The notes below the pieces were generated by a model. It saw only the letters and a program-made list of their open reading frames with translations. It had not been told where the DNA came from and made no database searches. From CAZQXD01 sp964597315 (GTDB lineage Bacteria > Pseudomonadota > Gammaproteobacteria > Competibacterales > Competibacteraceae), in NCBI GenBank assembly GCA_964597315.1, contig CAZQXD010000029.1, positions 1 to 51,480 on the forward strand: a stretch of DNA of 51,480 nucleotides, in the 5' to 3' direction. Within the stretch, counting starts at the first letter, position 1. Every line of letters starts with the position of its first letter. Of the stretch, positions 25,558-32,722 are shown piece after piece. Made by a program: the position numbers and the translations under genes.

Positions 25558-26739
25558 TTATCCACGCCATGTCCGTTTCCAGACCATCCAGCCGGGCAGC
25601 AACAAATAATCGTGAATCCAGCGCAGGGGGTAGTAACAGAAGAACAGTCGATCAGGCAGGGGAAACGTTTCGAAAAACCCCGGCTTGGGGCAGAGCTGGG
25701 TGCGTAGTGCATAGCTCAGTCTGTCCCTTAGGCGTTCGCGGCCAAAGAAATGAAAAGCATTGATTGTCCAAATATCGTATGCCGGCAAGCTCGTTTTAAA
25801 CAAATTGCTGCGGACACGTGATACCAGGGCGTTGACCTGTGGGTCGGGTTCCATGGGGTTGGGCGCAGGCGCATCAAGCAGGTCGTGCGCCAGTGTCAGG
25901 CCGACCCGGAGTATCCGTTCACAGCCCACCGAGCGGGCCTCTTGAAAAATGACGCTCCAATCGAAACCAGGCGTTTGCCGCAATAGTTCGGCGACGTCGC
26001 ATATCCATTTCAAGCGCCGCCATTGTTCCCGAAATCCGTGTACGCAAAGCACCAGGGGCAGGTCACGCAAGGCGAAGGTGCGTATCAGTCCCCCCTCCCA
26101 GGATTGGGAGCCGGAGCGTTGCCACAGCGCCCCATAATCCAGATCGATGGCAAAAACCCGCTGGGCGAGCGTCCAATGGGGTTCAATCCACACCTCGCCA
26201 TCGTGGCGACCGATTTTATACTGACAGGCATACAGCCGAAAATGGCGTTCCTGTTTATCCGTGCGAGCCGACGGAGCAACATAGCCGAGGGATTCCAGCA
26301 ACTGCAAAGCGCGATCCACATCGTGTGAATGCAGCAAAAAATCCAGGTCACTAAAGGGTCGCAAAGACAGATCGCCGTAAATCAGCCGGGCCAGCGTCGG
26401 CCCCTTAAAAGGGATAATGGGAATCCCGTTGGCCGCAAGCAACTCGACGATACGAAGGAGTTCATTAAATTGCAGCCGGTATTGCTTTGAGTACCGTTGG
26501 ATATGCAGCTCGAAAACCAGCTTTACGGCAGCGGGAATAAGTTCGGGTATACATGTTGACAGTGTTCTATGGAGCAGCGGCGTGACCTGATGCCAGGCGG
26601 CGTAGGCGATCACCCTATTCCAATCCACGCCCGAACGCACGAGAGACTCGATTTCCCCGGCCGTAGCGCCGCGAACGTCAAGACGGGCGCAACAGAGCAG
26701 CAGGCGCTGTTCGGGGGAGAAATCAGTTTTGTTTGCCAT
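25558..26739 (-). CDS. Nucleotidyltransferase family protein (NTP_transf_5 type)
   Basis: This 393-residue protein contains the minimal-nucleotidyltransferase core at about residues 109-140: IPIIPFKGPTLARLIYGDLS, then LRPFSDLDFLLH, with the catalytic S-D-L-D acid pair. A helical C-terminus includes a histidine-rich segment. Members are found beside PqqD-like and HPr-kinase-like genes in exopolysaccharide loci and in some lasso-peptide clusters that make phosphorylated peptides. It is transcribed toward the kinase/peptide unit and so forms the other half of the cassette. Its substrate is unknown; transfer of a nucleotide or phosphate to a peptide or glycan is possible. Confidence 0.78.
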   Translation of the reverse strand: MANKTDFSPEQRLLLCCARLDVRGATAGEIESLVRSGVDWNRVIAYAAWHQVTPLLHRTLSTCIPELIPAAVKLVFELHIQRYSKQYRLQFNELLRIVELLAANGIPIIPFKGPTLARLIYGDLSLRPFSDLDFLLHSHDVDRALQLLESLGYVAPSARTDKQERHFRLYACQYKIGRHDGEVWIEPHWTLAQRVFAIDLDYGALWQRSGSQSWEGGLIRTFALRDLPLVLCVHGFREQWRRLKWICDVAELLRQTPGFDWSVIFQEARSVGCERILRVGLTLAHDLLDAPAPNPMEPDPQVNALVSRVRSNLFKTSLPAYDIWTINAFHFFGRERLRDRLSYALRTQLCPKPGFFETFPLPDRLFFCYYPLRWIHDYLLLPGWMVWKRTWRG

Positions 26740-26854
26740 AGACGCGGGTTATGGTGTGGCCGAATCAATATTCTTTCTGGGATCGTACTGTTGGCTTGAT
26801 CGAATGGCCAGGGGTTTACCACCATCTGTGTGACTAGCTGAAAGAGTATAAGCT

Positions 26855-27844
26855 TTGATCGACGACCTGATAGTCGTGTGCGGCGCTGGAGGGTTCATCG
26901 GCGGTCATTTGGTCGCCGAATTGGTTCGCGCTGGCCACCGCCGTATACGCGCAGTGGATATAAAGCCACTGGATGCTTGGCACCATAGTATGCCCGAAGT
27001 GGAAAACACCCAACTGGATTTGCGGCTACGCGAGTCTTGCGGCGAAGCGCTCAAAGACGCGCGCCAAGTGTACAACCTCGCGGCAAATATGGGGGGTATG
27101 GGGTATATAGAACACAACCGTGCTTTGTGCATGCTCAATGTGCTGATTAACACCCATCTCTTGATAGCCGCGCGGGAGCAGGGGGTCGAACGCTACTTTT
27201 TTGCCTCCTCGGCATGCGTCTATAACACGGACAGGCAGCGGGACCCGGAGGTCATTCCATTGCGGGAACAGGATGCCTATCCAGCTCTGCCCGAAGACGG
27301 CTACGGTTGGGAAAAACTGTTCAGCGAACGGATGTGCCGTCATTTTTATGAAGATTTCGGACTGACAACCCGTGTCGCCCGCTATCACAATATATACGGA
27401 CCTCTCGGCGCCTATGACGGTGGGCGGGAAAAAGCGCCGGCTGCGATTTGCCGGAAAGTGATACAGGCAAAACTCTCAGGACGGCATGAGATCGAAATTT
27501 GGGGTACCGGCCACCAGACCCGCAGCTTTACCTATATCGACGATTGTATCGACGGCACCCTTCGGATCATGGCAAGTGACATCATCGAGCCACTAAATTT
27601 AGGCAGCAGCGAGCGGGTGACCATCAATCAGCTGGTGGATATCGTAGAGGAAATCGCGGGCCTCAAGCTGGTTCGCCGTTACCAGCTTGAGGCCCCCCAG
27701 GGCGTCAACGGCCGCAATAGCGACAATACGCGCATCAAGGCATTGCTGGGCTGGCGGCCTGACACACCACTGCGGGAAGGATTAGAAAAAACCTATCGGT
27801 GGGTCCATGATCAGCTTGGGTCCAAGGCCGCGAAGCCATTGTGA
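26855..27844 (+). CDS. NAD-dependent sugar epimerase, GDP-mannose 3,5-epimerase-like
   Basis: This 329-residue short-chain dehydrogenase/epimerase has the Rossmann motif CGAGGFIGGHL (9-19) and the family-specific AANMGGMGYIEHNRA (76-90). The catalytic SSACVYN (118-124) precedes the YGWEK pair (Y150, K154). This combination is typical of GDP-mannose 3,5-epimerases, which make GDP-L-galactose/gulose. GDP-L-galactose is a close analogue of GDP-fucose, so the GT10 enzyme upstream might use it. The start is a TTG, preceded by GAAAGAG. It may be the last gene of the glycan island. Confidence 0.85.
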   Translation: MIDDLIVVCGAGGFIGGHLVAELVRAGHRRIRAVDIKPLDAWHHSMPEVENTQLDLRLRESCGEALKDARQVYNLAANMGGMGYIEHNRALCMLNVLINTHLLIAAREQGVERYFFASSACVYNTDRQRDPEVIPLREQDAYPALPEDGYGWEKLFSERMCRHFYEDFGLTTRVARYHNIYGPLGAYDGGREKAPAAICRKVIQAKLSGRHEIEIWGTGHQTRSFTYIDDCIDGTLRIMASDIIEPLNLGSSERVTINQLVDIVEEIAGLKLVRRYQLEAPQGVNGRNSDNTRIKALLGWRPDTPLREGLEKTYRWVHDQLGSKAAKPL

Positions 27845-27900
27845 CTATCGCCAGTACGGGCATGTTGTGGTCGCCTTGTCGCGGATTGGAAACGGCGTTT

Positions 27901-28020
27901 TCAAGCAAGGAAGTTGATATCCGCGTTCAGTTCCCGTATCACCGCCGCCACCCGGTCTGGGGCGTGGCGGCCATCCAGGCCCACGCAGCGGTGGATGTTA
28001 TAAGACGGCTTCAATCGAAG
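27901..28020 (-). pseudogene. Fragment of an endonuclease/exonuclease/phosphatase gene
   Basis: Reading leftward from about 28020, the frame gives LRLKPSYNIHRCVGLDGRHA followed by PDRVAAVIRELNADI. This is the very N-terminus of an EEP-family hydrolase (Y-N-I-H-R-C-V-G, R-V-A-x-V-[IL]-x-E-L-x-A-D). A stop follows almost at once, at the point where normal proteins read L-Q-E-V. Only about 40 residues remain and no start or ribosome site is evident, so it is a relic. Confidence 0.65.
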
Positions 28021-28107
28021 CTCTCGTGCCTGCCAGTCCTGGACTGAACTATAGTGATTCCAGACCCACTGCACAGCGGCGAGTTCGCCGCCCGGAGGGC
28101 AAGCACT

Positions 28108-28335
28108 ATGTTGGGGTCCATCGCCGACGATACCATCGGCTCGGTCCACGAGTCCGATCCTATCAAGACCACGGCCTTTCCCCTGTTCTCCCCGAAGTCC
28201 ACGTTTACGGACGACTCGGTGCTGAGCTGCGCCACCGCCGAAGTGCTTCTGGAAGGCGACGACTATGCCGACGCCTGCCGGCGCTGGTATCGCCGCTACC
28301 CGGGCCGGGGTTGCGGGGCTGGCCCCCGCCGGTAG
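28108..28335 (+). pseudogene. Truncated ADP-ribosylglycohydrolase gene
   Basis: The frame from the ATG at 28108 reads MLGSIADDTIGSVHES, then KTTAFPLFSPKSTFTDDSVL and DDYADACRRWYRRYPGRG. This is the N-terminal quarter of an ADP-ribosylglycohydrolase, including the first metal site (FTDDSVL). It then runs into CGAGPRR and a stop, so about 200 residues with the remaining metal ligands are missing. The usual G-D-x-x-G-S has changed to D-D-T-I-G-S. The fragment is followed by the ribosome site of the next gene. Confidence 0.75.
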
Positions 28336-28370
28336 TCTCTAATCTGGCTGGCATTCAAGGAGAGTTCACC

Positions 28371-29207
28371 ATGCACTCCAAGCCCTTGTTTTTGGCCTTG
28401 GCGCTGTCTCTAGCGACGGGACTCAGCGCCGCCCTGGAGACCGACTACAATCCTCTAGCCGAGCCGCTGTTGGACGCCTGGCGCGCCCGGCAGCCCTTCC
28501 CACTGACCAGCGCCGCTGTCCCGGGACTCGACTTACAAACCGCTTACCGGGTACAGAAAATCTATGTGCAGCAGCGGCTTCTGGAAGACCGTATCGCTGG
28601 CTTCAAGGCCGGGCTTACCAGCGAGGCGGCCCAGGATCGGTTTGGCGTCCGAACGCCGGTGGCGGGGGTGCTGTTTGCTTCCGGCCAGCTATTGGATACG
28701 TCGGTGGTGGAGAACTCCGAATACGCCCAATTGCTGATGGAGACAGAAATCGGTTTTGTGGTGGCCCGACCCATCCACTCCACTATCGCGTCCGTGGCGG
28801 AGCTTGAGGGGCATATTCAGTCGGTGCTGCCGGTCATTGAACTGCCGGAAGGGGCGTTTACCGATCCCCGGTCCCTCACCGGGCCGGATATTGTCGCCGC
28901 CAATGTGGGCGCTGCCCAATTTATCACCGGCGCCCCGCTGCTTCTGGCCGACCGGGATTTGAACGCCGTGACTGTAACCCTATACCGGGACGGGGAGCCG
29001 GTCTACACCGGCCAGGGCAGTGATGTGCTGGGGGATCAGTGGCGGGCCGCCCTGTGGCTGGTCAACACCGTGGTGGAGCTGGGTTGGACTGTGGACACCG
29101 GCCATATCCTGATCACCGGCGGTCTGGGACGAATCGTCCCCGGCCAGTCAGGCCAGTACCGGGCCGATTTCGGTGGACTCGGGGAGATCCGCTTTGAAGT
29201 GCGCTGA
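28371..29207 (+). CDS. Exported 2-keto-4-pentenoate hydratase-like protein
   Basis: This 278-residue protein is related to the 2-hydroxypenta-2,4-dienoate hydratase/FAH family. It has A-Y-R-V-Q-K, K-A-G-L-T-S, E-T-E-I-G-F (metal acids) and a late G-H-I-L-I-T-G-G-L motif. It begins with a clear signal peptide (MHSKPLFLALALSLATGLSA) after AAGGAGA. Classical members are cytosolic, so this belongs to an exported branch whose substrate is unknown. It stands alone between the decayed patch and the biuret locus. Confidence 0.78.
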   Translation: MHSKPLFLALALSLATGLSAALETDYNPLAEPLLDAWRARQPFPLTSAAVPGLDLQTAYRVQKIYVQQRLLEDRIAGFKAGLTSEAAQDRFGVRTPVAGVLFASGQLLDTSVVENSEYAQLLMETEIGFVVARPIHSTIASVAELEGHIQSVLPVIELPEGAFTDPRSLTGPDIVAANVGAAQFITGAPLLLADRDLNAVTVTLYRDGEPVYTGQGSDVLGDQWRAALWLVNTVVELGWTVDTGHILITGGLGRIVPGQSGQYRADFGGLGEIRFEVR

Positions 29208-29321
29208 GGAACGGTGACGACGCCTGGGGCCGTCAGCATGATCCAATCTCCTGACCCCGTTTTCTCGAGGCCAACCCAAACGGCTGGCCAGAGCCGGACC
29301 ATCGCCATTAGCCCTAGCCCC

Positions 29322-30002
29322 TCAGCTCCCCTCCCCCGCCCGCGCCCGGTACAGCCGATGCAGAGTGATTTTCTTCACCTCCCCCTTGCTGACCTCGATG
29401 TGGGAGCGCAGCAAAGGCATGGCCCGGTCGGCCCGTCCGGCCAGGATATGGCGCAATACCTGGGCGTGCTCGTCATAGGTCTGGCCAATGCGTTCGGGCT
29501 GGGTGAAGTCCAGTCGGCGAATAAAGCGGATGCGTTCGGTGAGGTCCCCGAATACCCGCTCCATTTCAGGATTACCGGTGGCGGCCACCAAACTCAGGTG
29601 AAACGCTTCGTCCAGGCGCGCCACTGCAGCGCCGTCGCTTAGTCGTTCCGATTCCGTGACCAGCCAGATACTCCGCAATTCATCCAGACCCAAGGCGGGG
29701 GTCAGCTTGCAGAGTTTTTCCACGGCCGCCAGCTCCAGAATAATGCGTAGATCGTAAAGATGATCGAAAAGGGCGAAATCCAGTGGCTTGACGTTCCAGC
29801 CGCTATGGCTGCTGACCTGAATATGGCCCTCGGCGGCCAGCCGATACAGAGCCTCTCGGACCGGCGTGCGGGAGGCGCCCACGCGCAAGGCGATTTCAGA
29901 TTCGGTGAAACGGTCTCCGGGAAGTAAACGGAACTCGAAAATATCCTCCTTAAGCCGGCCGTATATGGCATCGGCCAGATTCTTGCGGGCGGGTCTACGC
30001 AT
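29322..30002 (-). CDS. GntR-family regulator (FCD/FadR subfamily)
   Basis: This 226-residue regulator has an N-terminal winged helix (AIYGRLKEDIFEFRLLPGDR, then RTPVREALYRLAAEGHI at about residues 46-62). The C-terminal FCD-type all-helical ligand domain has the usual acidic/histidine metal residues (D-E-A-F-H, D-E-H, R-S-H-I). The start is the ATG at 30002. The frame continues upstream, but without family similarity. It is divergent from the biuret operon and near the palindrome at 30236, so it most likely controls that operon in response to the substrate or a metabolite. Confidence 0.85.
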   Translation of the reverse strand: MRRPARKNLADAIYGRLKEDIFEFRLLPGDRFTESEIALRVGASRTPVREALYRLAAEGHIQVSSHSGWNVKPLDFALFDHLYDLRIILELAAVEKLCKLTPALGLDELRSIWLVTESERLSDGAAVARLDEAFHLSLVAATGNPEMERVFGDLTERIRFIRRLDFTQPERIGQTYDEHAQVLRHILAGRADRAMPLLRSHIEVSKGEVKKITLHRLYRARAGEGS

Positions 30003-30235
30003 GGGGATGGTATCGCTCTTTTTAATGAGGCTTATGAACTGTGGGCAATCGGCCAGCACGGGACAAGCATGCCCTGCCTCGGCCCACGGTTCTCCGCCGC
30101 TTGCCCGCTGATGGTGCGCCACGGCCAGAACTGGATCCAACCGATTTATTGAATTTTATTCAAAAACAAAAGATTAACAATAGTGACAGCCATGGCATAG
30201 GCATTGCTACGTTTAGCCAGCGACTCTGCATGCAA

Positions 30236-30249
30236 ACTAGTATACAAGT
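30236..30249. promoter_or_regulatory. Candidate GntR operator
   Basis: ACTAGTATACAAGT is a 14-bp palindrome around GTATAC with one mismatched pair. It resembles the TTGTATACAA-like sites of FCD-type GntR regulators. It lies 15 bases before the first start codon of the biuret operon, where a bound repressor would block transcription or early elongation. Confidence 0.5.
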
Positions 30250-30264
30250 ACAGGAGTCCTTGCC

Positions 30265-30390
30265 ATGCCCGATTCCGGTTTATTGGACTTCAGTGCTTTG
30301 CGCCAGCGCCACCAAACTGGGGGATTGACCGCCGCCGACATGGGGGGTTGGCGGGCCTATCCCCACACCACCGGAGCCGTTTCTCCATGA
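30265..30390 (+). CDS. 41-residue leader ORF, possible amidase (allophanate hydrolase) remnant
   Basis: The ATG at 30265 has an AGGAG site 8 bases upstream. The frame ends in TGA overlapping the next ATG (ATGA), so it is very likely translated and coupled to the hydrolase. Residues 7-26 (LDFSALRQRHQTGGLTAADM) resemble the first helix of amidase-signature enzymes such as allophanate hydrolase (L-x-x-L-x-x-x-Y-x-x-G-x-L-T-P-x-x-V). The following 15 residues do not. It may be the stub of a deleted atzF-like gene now serving as a translational leader. Confidence 0.5.
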   Translation: MPDSGLLDFSALRQRHQTGGLTAADMGGWRAYPHTTGAVSP

Positions 30391-31058
30391 GCCACAAGAC
30401 CCTGGCGGCCGAACCCTATGCCCTGGACTTCGACCCCGCCGCCACCGCCCTAATCCTGATCGATATGCAGCGGGATTTCCTGGAGCCAGGCGGCTTCGGG
30501 GAATTGCTGGGCAACGATGTGTCCCGGCTACGGGGAGCCATCGGCCCCTGCGCCCGGCTGCTGGCGGCGGCTCGGGAGGCGGGCCTGACCGTGATCCATA
30601 CCCGGGAGGGCCACCGCCCAGATCTGGCTGACGCGCCCCCGGCCAAGCTGCGCCGGGGGGGCTTAGCCACCGGCATCGGCGACCTTGGACCCCTGGGCCG
30701 GGTGCTGGTGCGGGGGGAGCCGGGCCACGCCATCATCCCCGAACTGTCCCCCCTGGACGGGGAGCCAGTGGTGGACAAGCCCGGCAAGGGGGCTTTTTAT
30801 CAGACTGACTTGGACCTGCTGCTGCGCAACCGGGGTGTCCATACCCTGATCGTTTGCGGGGTGACCACCGAGGTCTGCGTCCATACCACGCTGCGGGAGG
30901 CCAACGACCGGGGCTATGAATGCGTGGTGCCCGCTGACGGCGTGGCGTCTTATTTTCCCCAGTTTCAGGCCGTAGCCCTGGAGATGATCAAGGCCCAGGG
31001 TGGCATCTTCGGCTGGGTCTCCGATTCCGAACGAGTGCTGGCGGCGCTGTCCGCCTGA
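30387..31058 (+). CDS. biuH: Biuret amidohydrolase-like cysteine hydrolase
   Basis: This 223-residue enzyme of the isochorismatase-like cysteine hydrolase family has catalytic residues in the expected places: D26 in LILIDMQRDF, K134 in DKPGKGAFYQ, and C164 in GVTTEVCVHTTL. The GVTTE-x-C block and G-x-K-G-A-F segment match biuret hydrolase, which converts biuret to allophanate and ammonia. Co-occurrence with AtzE, AtzG and transporters supports that role. Ureidoacrylate or related amidohydrolases remain possible. Translation is coupled to the 41-residue leader by ATGA. Confidence 0.72.
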   Translation: MSHKTLAAEPYALDFDPAATALILIDMQRDFLEPGGFGELLGNDVSRLRGAIGPCARLLAAAREAGLTVIHTREGHRPDLADAPPAKLRRGGLATGIGDLGPLGRVLVRGEPGHAIIPELSPLDGEPVVDKPGKGAFYQTDLDLLLRNRGVHTLIVCGVTTEVCVHTTLREANDRGYECVVPADGVASYFPQFQAVALEMIKAQGGIFGWVSDSERVLAALSA

Positions 31059-31090
31059 GCCTATCCCCTTATCTGGCGAGGACTGACACC

Positions 31091-32698
31091 ATGGCCACGA
31101 AACCCCCTGCCCTATGGACGCCCGGCGACTGGAACGCCCTGTTCGGTCTGGGCACCAATGTACTGGTCAATCTGCTGGTGATGACCGGGCTGCTGAAATT
31201 CGTCTTGCAGATGCCCGACGAGATCACCTTCGGGCGGATTCTGCCCGCCGTGGGGCTGATGCTGTTATTAGGCAATCTCTATTACGGCTATATGGCCTAC
31301 CGGCTGGCCAAAAAAACTGGCCGGGAGGATGTCTGCGCCCTGCCCTCCGGTCCCAGCGTGCCCCATATGTTTATTGTGGTGCTAGTGATCATGCTGCCTA
31401 TCCTGGGCCAGACCGGCGATCCGGTGAAAGCCTGGGAGGCGGGCCTGGCCTGGGTGTTTATCCAGGGCTTTATTCTCATCGGCGGCGGCTTTATCGCCCC
31501 CCTGGTGCGGCGCATCACTCCCCGGGCAGCCCTGCTGGGCACCCTGGCCGGGGTGTCCATCGCCTTTATTTCCATGCGCCCGGCCATGGAGATTTACCTG
31601 ACTCCGGCCATCGGCCTGTTGGCCCTGGCCATTATTCTGGCGGGCTGGTTCGGGGGCCTGCGCTACCCCCGGGGCCTACCCGCTGGGCTGGTAGCCATTG
31701 GCGTGGGCACGGCCATGGCCTGGCTGAGCACGGCTTTCGGCTGGAACTGGGGGGGCATGGACCCGGACAAGCTGCTGGGCGCCATAGCCAATTTCGGCTT
31801 CAGCCTGCCCCTGCCGGCGGTGGACCATGTGTTCTCCGGCTTCGAGTTTCTGGGGGTGATCCTGGTCACCGCCATTCCCTTTGGGGTCTATGACCTGGTG
31901 GAGGCCATGGACAACGTGGAAAGCGCCGAAGCGGCGGGAGATTCTTACAACACCACCGAGGCCCTGGCCGCCGAGGGAGGCATCAGCCTGCTAGGCACCC
32001 TGCTGGGTAGCCCCTTTGCCAACGCCGTGTATATCGGCCACCCCGGCTGGAAGGAAATGGGCGGTCGGGTGGGCTATTCCCTAGCCACCGGCGCCCTCGT
32101 ACTTGTGGTGACCTGGTTGGGCATCACCTCCCTACTCCTGGACCTGATCCCGGTGGTGGCCATCCTGCCGATCCTGCTCTATATCGGCGCCCTGATCGGC
32201 GCCCAGGCTTTCCAGACCACCCCGGCCGCCCATGCCCCGGCCATCGTGTTTGCCATCGTGCCCCATCTGGCGGCCTGGGCCAAAGTCCTGGTGGATGGAG
32301 CGTTGGGGGCGGCGGGCACCTCGGCGGCGGCGGTGGGCCTGGACAAACTGGGGAACATGGGGGTGCTGTATGAGGGCCTGAGTATTCTGGGCAGCGGCGC
32401 CATCCTCACCGGGCTGGTGTTGGGGGCCATCGTGGTCTTCATCATCGAGCGCCAGTGGCTGACCGCCGCCGCCTTCGCCCTGGCCGGGGCGGCGTTCACC
32501 TATTTCGGCTTTATGCACGGCCCGGCGGTGGGCCTGGGCGAGTCGGGGCTGGGGGTCACTCCGTCGGTCACCCTGGGCTATCTGCTGATGGCAGGCTTTT
32601 TATGCCTCTGCCCCCGTCTCCTGCCCAGCCCGGCTCGGGAACCGACGTCCCTGGTCAACGACGACGCCCTGCTGGCCGCCTCCGGCCGCGCCGACTGA
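31091..32698 (+). CDS. NCS2-like membrane permease
   Basis: This 535-residue polytopic membrane protein has about 12-14 hydrophobic segments, resembling xanthine/uracil-type permeases. Landmarks are ALPSGPSVPHMF near residue 88 and a D-L-V-E-A-M-D-N-V-E-S-A-E-A-A-G-D-S-Y stretch near residue 268. The latter is typical of a poorly characterised NCS2 branch. It would import a nitrogen-rich compound by proton or sodium symport. GAGG lies before the ATG and the hydrolase ends 32 bases upstream. Its place in the operon suggests biuret, cyanurate or a related ureide as cargo. Confidence 0.75.
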   Translation: MATKPPALWTPGDWNALFGLGTNVLVNLLVMTGLLKFVLQMPDEITFGRILPAVGLMLLLGNLYYGYMAYRLAKKTGREDVCALPSGPSVPHMFIVVLVIMLPILGQTGDPVKAWEAGLAWVFIQGFILIGGGFIAPLVRRITPRAALLGTLAGVSIAFISMRPAMEIYLTPAIGLLALAIILAGWFGGLRYPRGLPAGLVAIGVGTAMAWLSTAFGWNWGGMDPDKLLGAIANFGFSLPLPAVDHVFSGFEFLGVILVTAIPFGVYDLVEAMDNVESAEAAGDSYNTTEALAAEGGISLLGTLLGSPFANAVYIGHPGWKEMGGRVGYSLATGALVLVVTWLGITSLLLDLIPVVAILPILLYIGALIGAQAFQTTPAAHAPAIVFAIVPHLAAWAKVLVDGALGAAGTSAAAVGLDKLGNMGVLYEGLSILGSGAILTGLVLGAIVVFIIERQWLTAAAFALAGAAFTYFGFMHGPAVGLGESGLGVTPSVTLGYLLMAGFLCLCPRLLPSPAREPTSLVNDDALLAASGRAD

Positions 32699-32722
32699 TT
32701 TTTTATTTGACGGGAGTATCCC

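Noticed and set aside
23070..26739. Lasso peptide biosynthetic cluster
   Set aside because: The PqqD-like, kinase and nucleotidyltransferase genes fit, but there is no asparagine-synthetase-like cyclase, no leader peptidase, and the short peptide has no core with a ring acid and leader.
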